From: a virus
Length of the DNA: 42,764 nt
IMG/VR virus record: IMGVR_UViG_3300024261_002332
Coordinates: 1-42,764 of that record
Reading direction: 5' to 3' (one strand)
A program made the position numbers and the translations under genes. The notes beneath the pieces were generated by a model that worked only from the letters and a program-made list of their open reading frames with translations, was not told where the DNA came from and did not search any database. Within the stretch, counting starts at the first letter, position 1. Every line of letters begins with the position of its first letter. Below, piece after piece: positions 23,817 through 33,500 of the stretch.

Positions 23817-26476
23817 TGCCTAAAAAAAGAATTAAACAATCTGGTAACATCAACAAGTCAGGCATATTGACTCAAAACTTTAGAAAAGAGTTGAGGGTTG
23901 ATAGTCATTTAAATAATTTCGTATTAAGAGATGTGTTCCACAGCGAAGATGAAAAAAATCTGGATAAAATACAATTTGATGATTCAAATACGATTATTTT
24001 TAATACTAAAACTGTAAACTCGACACTTGGAATAGAAAGAAAATATGTTGAAGGCGACTTTGAGACCAAAAACAGGGTTGTAAATACTCCAAATGATTTT
24101 GCCCAGGATAGCTCTTTTGACGTTCAAAAAATAGTCAATCCAGAAGATTATAAGCACGTAATATATTCAAACTATGTTGATGAACTAAGCAGTGACAAAT
24201 TTAAATCTTTTAATGACGAATTCATAGATTACGAAATTAATTTTAGCAATTCAAAAAAAGACTTAGTAGATAAAGCAACTGATTATGAGAAAATAATATA
24301 TAACTTTAAAAATAAAAGATACGAAGTTAAAAAGAATTTTGAAGAAATAAATATAAACTTTAATAAAAACTACTTAAACCTATCATTTAACTTAAATAAC
24401 GACGTTAGCGATTATTCAAATACTACATCCTCGAAAAATTTACCTTTAGTAAAAAATCATGAAAATCTATACTTTTTAGCGTTAAATAACAATACAGTCT
24501 ACTTAGATAATAATTCTATTAACGATTCAAATACATATTATTCTCTAGGTAACAACAAGTACAATTATTTTTCTAGTATTAATAATTTTTCTAACGCTGC
24601 AATTACTAACAATCCTCTTACGCTGTATAGTAATGATATAATCGGAAATCCAACAAACGGCAAAGCTTTTTTTGATACTACATCATTGTCTAATCCAATA
24701 ATAAACTTTGGTTTTCCTTTTAGCAAGAGGTTTAGAGGTAACAATGAAGTTGAAATAGATGTAAGCAATTTCATTAATGAAGATTTTATGCTAGAGAAGA
24801 TATACGTTGAATTTAAGCTGAAAAACTTTGCTGTATCTACAGACGCTGGTAAACCTTGCTTGAACACATTGAACTTTTTTATTGTAAATCAAAGAGGAAA
24901 TATTGACACATTAAATAAACATTTTGAAAATCTATATTCGGTAAACAACGAAGAAATACAAAACAGCAGTTATTGGAATCAAAATTCTTCGACATTAGAA
25001 GAAGTCGGTGTTACAATGGGAAGTGACGAAAAAAGTCAACCTGATTGTTCTGTTACTAGAGTAAATTTTGAAAAGAGACTTCTCTCGCAAGGACAAGTCG
25101 ATGGTGGCGATGGAAAAGTTAATGTAACAATAGTACCTGGGCTTAACAAGGATGGTGTTTACAACCATCAGGAATTAAATTTTCAAGATGCAAAGCATAG
25201 AGAGATAGTTTCTAATATTAAGATTGTTAATGTAGGAAGTACTATAAAAAATAATATTGATAATAAAAATTTTGATTATTTTAAATCTTTAAACGGCGCT
25301 GACCATATTGTTTACACAGACGTTGTTGACCCAAGCAAACTGAACAATTTGAATGTTTCTGTAAAGGATTATATAATTAATGATAGTTGGCAAGAAGTAA
25401 AAATTCTATCATCTGTCAAGGGTTTCAAAGGAAATTCTAATCTAAAGAGGTTTAGTCAATTTGAAATATACCCAAGTCAATCTAGTAAGAGAGCAGGTAT
25501 ACCTATAAATTCTGAAAGATCTATTAACTCAGAAAGTGGCTTTTCATTTGACAGAGCAAGTGTAGATGATGAGAGGGGACAAAACTTAGATTACGGCTCT
25601 AATAGTTCAAATACCATATTTGAAAATAACTACCAAGATAATCCGTATATTCTAAGAGCTAAAGATAAACTTATTTTTGGTTTTAACTTTTGCCCAAGTA
25701 TGGATTTACAAAACATAGACAATTCAGACCTAATATTACAGCAAAACAATCAGTATACAGACTATAATGGCCGTGATGTAATAACGTTAGATTTGAGAAA
25801 TTTAAAAATAAAACTATTAGGTAGATATGTTGCTGAAGATCGTGTGTTTACAATTAAAAAGAGCGAATTTGAAAGTAAGAATATAAAAAAAATAAATGAA
25901 TTAGCAACTAATGTAGTTGATAATGCAGGATTGCCTCCTCAATTTATGATGAATAACAATTATTATAATTGTTTTACTTCTTCTTCTTCTTTATATCCAA
26001 AATTAGTATCAAGAGGAGATAACACGTTTGGAGGATTTGTTAATATTCCTCAAGTATCATCTAGTTCTATATCATACGGACTTTCAGAAATGAATGGTAA
26101 TATGTATGTAACAGGATCGTCAGACGTTTCTGCTAATATTGTAAGCTATTTAAGAGATGATAAAAAACACAAAGATAATGACTTTTACTTGAATTATAAA
26201 TTCAAAGTTGATCATTTTGGTTTTATGTCAGATAAAATTAATGATAATAAACATTATTCTTATTTGAACACAAAAACAAGTAAGGCTACTTATAACATTG
26301 AAAAATATTTTAGAAAAAGTGGATTGTGGATTCAAAAAAACGAAAGTGCAGGTGACGTAATCAATAGTTATAATAAAGATAAAAATGCAAGATTAAGAAC
26401 AGAGCCATTAACAGGCAATAGTCTAACAGATTTGTTGTTATCAGCTTTTTCTGAATTTAGTCCTGTATTATCTTAA
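23816..26476 (+). CDS. Large virion structural protein of marine-phage type
   Basis: The protein has 886 residues. The N-terminal third is Asn/Asp-rich and low in complexity. The middle has INFGFPFSKRF and VEIDVSNFINEDFMLEKIYV, followed by CLNTLNFFIVNQRG; the C-terminal third has NPYILRAKDKLIFGFNFCPS and VITLDLRNLKIKLLGRYV. I associate this GFPF-x-KRF ... NFF-I-x-NQRG ... NPY-x-L-x-x-x-D-K-L-x-FG-x series with an unnamed structural protein family of marine phages, from memory and without a search. It looks beta-rich and could be an outer baseplate or fibre-linked part. It ends 36 bases before the next gene, whose ATG has an AAAGGA site. No enzyme motif was seen. Confidence 0.65.
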   Translation: MPKKRIKQSGNINKSGILTQNFRKELRVDSHLNNFVLRDVFHSEDEKNLDKIQFDDSNTIIFNTKTVNSTLGIERKYVEGDFETKNRVVNTPNDFAQDSSFDVQKIVNPEDYKHVIYSNYVDELSSDKFKSFNDEFIDYEINFSNSKKDLVDKATDYEKIIYNFKNKRYEVKKNFEEININFNKNYLNLSFNLNNDVSDYSNTTSSKNLPLVKNHENLYFLALNNNTVYLDNNSINDSNTYYSLGNNKYNYFSSINNFSNAAITNNPLTLYSNDIIGNPTNGKAFFDTTSLSNPIINFGFPFSKRFRGNNEVEIDVSNFINEDFMLEKIYVEFKLKNFAVSTDAGKPCLNTLNFFIVNQRGNIDTLNKHFENLYSVNNEEIQNSSYWNQNSSTLEEVGVTMGSDEKSQPDCSVTRVNFEKRLLSQGQVDGGDGKVNVTIVPGLNKDGVYNHQELNFQDAKHREIVSNIKIVNVGSTIKNNIDNKNFDYFKSLNGADHIVYTDVVDPSKLNNLNVSVKDYIINDSWQEVKILSSVKGFKGNSNLKRFSQFEIYPSQSSKRAGIPINSERSINSESGFSFDRASVDDERGQNLDYGSNSSNTIFENNYQDNPYILRAKDKLIFGFNFCPSMDLQNIDNSDLILQQNNQYTDYNGRDVITLDLRNLKIKLLGRYVAEDRVFTIKKSEFESKNIKKINELATNVVDNAGLPPQFMMNNNYYNCFTSSSSLYPKLVSRGDNTFGGFVNIPQVSSSSISYGLSEMNGNMYVTGSSDVSANIVSYLRDDKKHKDNDFYLNYKFKVDHFGFMSDKINDNKHYSYLNTKTSKATYNIEKYFRKSGLWIQKNESAGDVINSYNKDKNARLRTEPLTGNSLTDLLLSAFSEFSPVLS

Positions 26477-26512
26477 TATAACTAAATAAATTTCAAAGGA
26501 AAAAGATAAAAA

Positions 26513-27526
26513 ATGGCAGGATTTTTAGACAAAAAAAAGAGATTTATAGACTATAAGCTGACTGAGCTGGGTAGAGAAAAAATGTCTAAGGGGAATTTAG
26601 AATTTAAGTATTTTACATTTTCTGATAGATCTGTGTCATATACGAAAAATCTCGATCATAATAATAGTTTCAACATATCAGATTCTTTAGAAAACACAAA
26701 CTTTATACCTCTTGAAGTTACATCTAATGAAGGTATTGTTTTAAACCCAGAATTGTCGTTAAACGAAATGCTTTCTTATGAAAGTCTAACAAATACAAGA
26801 ATATATGATGTTAAAGTTGTAAATGACAAAACACTTTCGGAAAAAATAAGTGCTGGTTTAATAATCAACGATCTTACGATTCAAAATAAGTTCAATATAG
26901 ATGAAATACAGTTTAGTAAAATAGACGTAAAAGACACTTACGACTTCAAAAACTATTCTTTTGTTTCTTACTATCCAACAATAAAATTTCCTGTTGTTAG
27001 CATTGATGATGTGCCAAAGATTCAAAACGATAAAAGATTTCAACATTTAAATAAAAACAAGAAACTTGTACCTAAAAACGTTAGCGGTGTGACAGTTGAC
27101 AGCGTTGAAGAAGATGATACAAATAAGATTGATTTTCTATTTAAGAATCTTGAAATAGAAAACATTGATTTAAGTAGAGTTGAAAGTAGAGAGCAAATTA
27201 TAACATCCATATTAGAATCAATTGAAAATGATATGGATGTTCTTAGATTAGATTATACATTGTCAGAAGACTATACTAAAGACAGCGATAAATTTTTACT
27301 TGAATTACATAGTATTAAAAACGACAAGTTAGAGAAGCTAGCTTTTATAAAAATTGGAAATTTTATTAACGATAGAAATCAAAAGCAATATACAGTATAT
27401 CTTATAGGCAAAATAGTAAAAAGTACAAATAAATCTAGGGACTTCAATAAAGAAAGTAGAACTTTGATAGTTGATATTAGTCAAGACTATGTATTTTTTA
27501 ATCTGTTTACAATGGTTGTAGAATAA
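26513..27526 (+). CDS. Structural protein with FL...LTExGRE N-terminal domain (first copy)
   Basis: The 337-residue protein opens MAGFLDKKKRFIDYKLTELG, then REK, a glycine/phenylalanine strand and a D-x-x-x-x-Y motif within the first 45 residues. The same pattern begins the protein encoded at 37921, so the two share an N-terminal domain that may dock both to one baseplate site. The remainder, with DFLFKNLEIENIDLSRVESR and a beta-rich end (LIVDISQDYVFFNLFTMVVE), is different. A good AAAGGA site lies before the ATG, and the stop overlaps the next gene as TAATG. No named function; likely a peripheral wedge or tail connector part. Confidence 0.65.
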   Translation: MAGFLDKKKRFIDYKLTELGREKMSKGNLEFKYFTFSDRSVSYTKNLDHNNSFNISDSLENTNFIPLEVTSNEGIVLNPELSLNEMLSYESLTNTRIYDVKVVNDKTLSEKISAGLIINDLTIQNKFNIDEIQFSKIDVKDTYDFKNYSFVSYYPTIKFPVVSIDDVPKIQNDKRFQHLNKNKKLVPKNVSGVTVDSVEEDDTNKIDFLFKNLEIENIDLSRVESREQIITSILESIENDMDVLRLDYTLSEDYTKDSDKFLLELHSIKNDKLEKLAFIKIGNFINDRNQKQYTVYLIGKIVKSTNKSRDFNKESRTLIVDISQDYVFFNLFTMVVE

Positions 27527-30500
27527 TGAATAAAAATATTATTAAAAACGCTAACGCGCGAGAAGTTAGAAAAAGTATCAATAGAGAGACTTTATTCTTT
27601 CCTGTTTCTTTGAACAAAAAAAATGCTTTATTAAATGAAGTTAAATTTATAAAAATTGTAGTACTACCTTCAAGTTTTAATCCTAAATCGATTTATACTG
27701 ATAATATTCCTATCAATATAAATTCTTCATTAACTGTTGTCTCTAATGATAACATCATAGATAGTAACGAAGTTGGCAATTCTTCATCGACACCTTTTAC
27801 AAGAAATATTCTTTCAAAAAATATTGTTTCTAATCTATCACAAGATAATTTTTCTAATTTTGAAATTTTTATTGACAAAAATGATACTTCTCTTCAACAA
27901 GAATTCATTGTCAACATACCAAGAAGCAAGATTGATTTAAGCTTAAAAGCGCAAAGGTCGATGCAACTCAGCGCGATGATGCAAACTAGTGAAGAAGACT
28001 ATGAGTTGCCTCATTATTTTATAATTTACGTGTTAGATGCAGATGAAAATGTGTTGCAAAACATTATAGTAAATCCAGATATCACTGACAAGAAAATAGA
28101 TGATTATGCAGATGCAGATACTAAGCTTGTTGAGGAATCATTTATTGATGAAATAGGCGGTAATATAGATATTGATTGGGAAAGTTTTAGGTTTAATGCG
28201 CTAACTAACGAAATTATTTCTGGGCCAAGTATAAGACTAAATTATTACAAGTTTTTAGATTTCATAAACAACGTTAATGTATTAGTTAAAACTGTTAATA
28301 TAACATTAGAATATGCTAATGAGAATTATAGAGAAAGCTTTTTTACGCCAATAACATTGATGGCGACTGATTTTGCGCCTATTTCAAATATGAACATACA
28401 ACGAAGTGTTAACATTATGAAATTGTCTTTTTTGAATAAATTTGCAAAAATAGAATTTGATAACGATAAAGATAGAGCAGGAACAGTAGATGTATCTGAT
28501 TATTTTGAAAACAAATTCATAGTAAATCTTTATAACTCTTTTGAAAAATTAAATATTGAAGAGCAAACTGTAGAGATCACAGTTACTTTGGAAAATCATT
28601 CTTATACAAAAGACATTATAATAGAAAAAGAAAACTTTTACAATTTCTACGCTAAATATCTAGAATACAATAAAGAAGAAATAGTTAGAAAAACAATTAA
28701 CAGTCAAATTTCTATTGATAGTACAATTAATGACTTAGGACTTTCTATAGGCAAGTTATCTATTACTAAGTTTGACTATAAAAGTTATTCTCTTAATGTT
28801 TTAAATGACTTTTCATATTTTGACTTCAATACAAATAACAAAACTGATATTGAAGAGTTGTTTTTTGATGATAATTGTACATTTGACAATAGTTTGAAGC
28901 AGATTTCAAAAAACAGATTCTACATTAAATCTTTGTTTAGTAGTAGAGATGTATCAGACTTCTACTTTAAGAACGATAGTGCAGGAAGTGATGTTGTAGA
29001 TATATCTTTAGATAGATTTAATATTTATAGAAGATTATTAGGTCAAAACATTAGAAACAACAATGATTCAAACAGATTCTCAGACGTTTCATCTGGTCTT
29101 GATGACCTAACAATGTCTAGAAGGGTTGATACGTTGAACAAACCAAACGTAAGAGGAGTTTTTGGTGATATTAGAAAACCACTAAACATTGGTATTAGAG
29201 AAAGCTTGCTTCAAAACTCAACTGTTCTTGTTCAAAGAAACTTATCATTGTCAACTAATGCAAGTTTAAGTAGAGGCACTGTTGAGTTTTCTGTAAATCA
29301 GAAAAACCTAAATACAGACCTGATATCATCAAGGCTTGGTATTACTTTAAATAGCAGTGACACTACGTCTGAGGCTAGACAACTTAGTTTAAATAATAAT
29401 ATGATTTCAACATTTACAATGTTTTCAGAAGATGACAAGTTTTTAGGGACTGTTTTTAAAAAGAATACTGATATTAACTCTTTAGAAGGTGGTAGTAAAC
29501 AAATAAATCTTTTAGAAGATGGTAGCAGTTATGGTGGAAAAATTGATAAAGTAGAATTTAAAAGCTTTATCTTGTCTAAAGATATAATTGATAGTCTAGG
29601 AACTTCTGCAACAGACGCTGTAAAGGAAGAGTTGTGCAGAATATTAGTTGATGCTAAACCAAGCAAATATCATTATATTGTTAGAAAAATAAACAACGAG
29701 TGGTTTAAAGAAAGTATTGATATTAATTCTGTTGTTAATGAAATTGGCGAGTTATTGAGCTCTTCAAATTTAGAAAACATCATTTCAATTTTTGACAAAA
29801 ATCCGAAAAATCCAGTTTTAAAAAAGAAGCCGTTTGTTAATAGAACAAAATTGAAAAGAATAGGTGATGTTGTATCTAAAAAACTAAATATTGATAAAAT
29901 CAGTAAAGTTAAATCTTCAAGAGTTATAAATCATATGTTTAATTTTGGTTTTAACAATATAAAGCCAGAGGCAATAAAGACAAACTTAGTGTTCGACTTA
30001 AAAGAAAGCTTTATTATCAAAAAAGAAAGTAGAAACAAAGACTACATTTACGAGATTAGTTTGAATAACAATTCTAAGATTAGTAATGATGTAAAATCAG
30101 ACAATTTTAGTTCACTAAATATATACTGTTTTTACGGTTTTGAGTATTACAATAAAAACATCACTAATAAAAAAGAAAACATAGCAGCGTTAAACGTGAC
30201 ACCAAATGGATGTTTAATTGATAGAAAGTTTGTTGAAATAGTTACAAGATTTAAATATAAAATAGACAGAAATAAATTGCTAATATCTAGTGAGGAAAAT
30301 AAAATTCTAAATTACAACGAAGACTACTATAATATTGTTAAAACAGTATGGGAAAATAGCAAAAGCTTGAATGTTAAGTCACTAATTAACAGGATTCTAA
30401 TTGAAGTTATTCTAGACAACGGAGAAAAAACATATTATGGTCACAACGAATTAATACAATATAACAGCAAGTTTAATAAATTTAAAAGTGTTAACAGAAA

Positions 30501-30573
30501 AACCAATTTATCTATAAATATAGATAACAATAAGTTGAGAAATCCTAATATGATTTTATCGTTTGGTAAGTAA
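27526..30573 (+). CDS. Large unrecognised virion structural protein
   Basis: The protein has 1015 residues. No transmembrane span, signal peptide or enzyme motif is visible. The first 350 residues look beta-rich (for example HYFIIYVLDADENVLQNIIV and KTVNITLEYANENYRES), like stacked beta-sandwich domains. The centre has a Ser/Arg/Asn-rich linker (RRVDTLNKPNVRGVFGDIRK) and the C-terminal third is Lys/Asn-rich. Its ATG overlaps the preceding stop by one base, and only two bases separate it from the 1880-residue gene, so it is part of the same translation-coupled block. I do not recognise the family. Confidence 0.62.
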   Translation: MNKNIIKNANAREVRKSINRETLFFPVSLNKKNALLNEVKFIKIVVLPSSFNPKSIYTDNIPININSSLTVVSNDNIIDSNEVGNSSSTPFTRNILSKNIVSNLSQDNFSNFEIFIDKNDTSLQQEFIVNIPRSKIDLSLKAQRSMQLSAMMQTSEEDYELPHYFIIYVLDADENVLQNIIVNPDITDKKIDDYADADTKLVEESFIDEIGGNIDIDWESFRFNALTNEIISGPSIRLNYYKFLDFINNVNVLVKTVNITLEYANENYRESFFTPITLMATDFAPISNMNIQRSVNIMKLSFLNKFAKIEFDNDKDRAGTVDVSDYFENKFIVNLYNSFEKLNIEEQTVEITVTLENHSYTKDIIIEKENFYNFYAKYLEYNKEEIVRKTINSQISIDSTINDLGLSIGKLSITKFDYKSYSLNVLNDFSYFDFNTNNKTDIEELFFDDNCTFDNSLKQISKNRFYIKSLFSSRDVSDFYFKNDSAGSDVVDISLDRFNIYRRLLGQNIRNNNDSNRFSDVSSGLDDLTMSRRVDTLNKPNVRGVFGDIRKPLNIGIRESLLQNSTVLVQRNLSLSTNASLSRGTVEFSVNQKNLNTDLISSRLGITLNSSDTTSEARQLSLNNNMISTFTMFSEDDKFLGTVFKKNTDINSLEGGSKQINLLEDGSSYGGKIDKVEFKSFILSKDIIDSLGTSATDAVKEELCRILVDAKPSKYHYIVRKINNEWFKESIDINSVVNEIGELLSSSNLENIISIFDKNPKNPVLKKKPFVNRTKLKRIGDVVSKKLNIDKISKVKSSRVINHMFNFGFNNIKPEAIKTNLVFDLKESFIIKKESRNKDYIYEISLNNNSKISNDVKSDNFSSLNIYCFYGFEYYNKNITNKKENIAALNVTPNGCLIDRKFVEIVTRFKYKIDRNKLLISSEENKILNYNEDYYNIVKTVWENSKSLNVKSLINRILIEVILDNGEKTYYGHNELIQYNSKFNKFKSVNRKTNLSINIDNNKLRNPNMILSFGK

Positions 30574-30575
30574 AA

Positions 30576-33500
30576 ATGATTAATAGATTTAGTACTGGTA
30601 AAGTTAAGAACAGAAATAAAACAGCTAACGGAGGAGACAATGATGGTAAAGATGTGCCTCCAGCACAAGCTGAGAGGAGTAGTGTTTTAGGCGCAGCGAG
30701 TCAACTGTCGGAGGAACAAATGGAAGTTGACACTCTTGAAACAGTTGGACTAGAAGACAACCCATCAGCCGGTCCTACTGATTTTGACGAAATGTCTAGA
30801 AGTCTAGAGGAAGAAAATCTCCGGGAAGGCGCAAGAATCATTAGGGAGTCTTTCGAAGCAACAGCTGAAGATATAAGGACAGCAAGTTATTTGTTTGATT
30901 TCTATAACACTAGGGCTTCTCTTATTAATTTAGAGCAAAGCGAAAGTCTAATTTTATTAGAAAATAGTCTTTCATTAAGCAGTCTCAGGGAAGATTTTAA
31001 TCAAAACATTTCTTTACTATCACACGAAAATTATAAAATAACAGCACAACCTATTGGTCCAATATTTGGACCAAGGGAAATGATATCAAATGGTCCATTT
31101 ATAAATCCTGAACAACTTTTTTTGCTAAAAAGCAATTATATCAATAACAAAGTAAATTCTATTAAGAATAGATACTTTAACAAAAATTCTTACTCAGAAG
31201 ATAATAAAAATCTTTATTTAAATTCTATAAAAGAAAACAATATTTTTAAAAAAGATTATATGAAGAATATTGAATCTTTTCTGGATAACAACAAAAGCAA
31301 TTTAAAAAAAATCAATTTCGGTAATCAAGTAATTGAATACGCTGAATCTAAGAATTATTTAAATTATTTTGGAAAAGTAAGCTCCGTTATTTATAATGTT
31401 AGTAAACAAAGCCACTCGATTGACACAACTACTACACATTCAAACGGTGATTATTTAAGACTTAATAGTTTAATTGAAAGCGAGTCTACATCAAAACGAT
31501 ATGACAATTTAAAAAGCGTTTTTACTAATTATTTTAAATTTAGAATAGAAGACAATGATGATGTAACGTCAGGGTTGAGTTCAAATCAAAGTGAAATAAT
31601 AGATTCTAACATTTTGATTAGTAAAGCTTTGTTGAATTGTTCTTTAAGTTTAAAAAACATGCATGAAGGGAGCTTTACTAATACTGAATATGATAAAGCA
31701 TCTGATTTAAACTATGAAATTTATGATTCTTTATTAAATAACAATTCTTTAAACAGGATGTCAATATTGCCTTATGCATATCATTATGATGTCTTGAACA
31801 ATACCGGCGAATACAAATTGAACTTTACTAATCCATCTTATACAAACGAAAAATCAGCTGGCACGTTAATGAATGAAGAGAATAGCATTGATTTTAATGA
31901 AGACTCAATTTATAATTTATCAGATGTATATGATAATGATAAAATTCATAAAGACCACTTTACAAGTATTAGTATGCTTCAAAGATCAAATAATATGTCT
32001 AACACAGACTTTTACTCTTTTTACTTAGACAACGAAGAAATTGGCATTTTTGAATTCGATCTATTAAATAATAATCATGGTTTTAGTTTCCAGCCCATTT
32101 TGGAAGGGTTTGAGATTAGCGATTTTCTAATATCACACAATGAATTTGAAGAAAAATATGATATTACAGTTGATGACTATCTTTGTCAAAGAAATAATTT
32201 ATTAGATGTAGATGCAATAATTTTTAATCGTACTAATAAGTTACAATTAATTTATGTAGACAACGAAAGTCAAATCAGAGATACAGATGATAGTGATTCT
32301 AATAGAATCAAATATCTTTCTTCACCCACGTTTAATTTGTTTAGCATACATGACTCAGGGCCTGGGAATTCACATATAAACTCTATTGAGTGGGATATGA
32401 GTTTCAATGAAAGTTTTGGTTGGCCACATCAACCTATTCACAACTCAGTGTCATGGGGTAGTCCTTACAGAAGTACTTTTTTTAGAAGAACAAGGGCGCT
32501 AGCAACACGTGAGGGTGTGATTCAAGCATCGAGAGTGTCAAGAGAAATACCTATTGACTTTTTAAGAATAAAAACAAAGGAATTTAGCGAGTTAAGTCCT
32601 GATAGACTTCTTTACGCGTACACTGACATTTTTAATCAAGTCGAAAGTCAAATAGACAATGTTTTTAATGGTGTATTTGGCAATTTGTCCAGCTTTATTG
32701 ATAGAGTGTGGACAATAAGTTCAGAAGGTAATGTTGATACAGAACATAATACGATTCAAGTGTCTAGCAGCCAATATCTTAGAAGCATAGATTTTAGAAA
32801 AGTTAGAATGGGTGCGGGAGAGAGATTTGTACAAGTAGGTGTAGAAAAGCCTGCGATAGTAGAAGAAGAAAAAATACCAAGTATTCTAGATAAAAAATTC
32901 TACCCGTTTGTTATGGTTGAAAATACAAATAAACTTTATGATTACAACTCTGACGTTTTAAAGGAAAAGTTCCTTAAAGATGAAGGTGAAGAAATTACAA
33001 CCGAAGAAGAAGAATTTTATAAAAGAGTTTCTTTAACTTCTTCTTCAAGAACGTCTTATAAGAAAGATAGTGAAAAAAATACTTTTAAGACATTTAATAC
33101 AAAATCTAGCTGGGGTCTTGGCAAAAATGGCTGGGTAAAGAGTTCGTTTGAAATAAAACGTAATCTTTTTAAATTAAAAGAAAAAAAGCTTGAAGAAAAT
33201 CAATTTTTTAATTTTTTGAAATCTGTAAGTTTGAAATCAAATGCTGTTGTTGTAAAGGAAGGATCAAACGCATTTAGCTTTTTACATTCAAATGATGAAG
33301 TTTCAAAGATGTTTAGTTTAGAAGAAAGCCCTTTCCTCTACAAGAAAAACAATTCTTTTATTGATATAAACAATTACAAATCAAATTATAGCAAAGAAAT
33401 TATAAATATTAACAATGCACTAAATCTATTAAGCAGCGCTGATATTGAAGGTATTAGCTCATTTTCTGACAAGGATTCTTTGAACAGCTTTTTAGATTTA

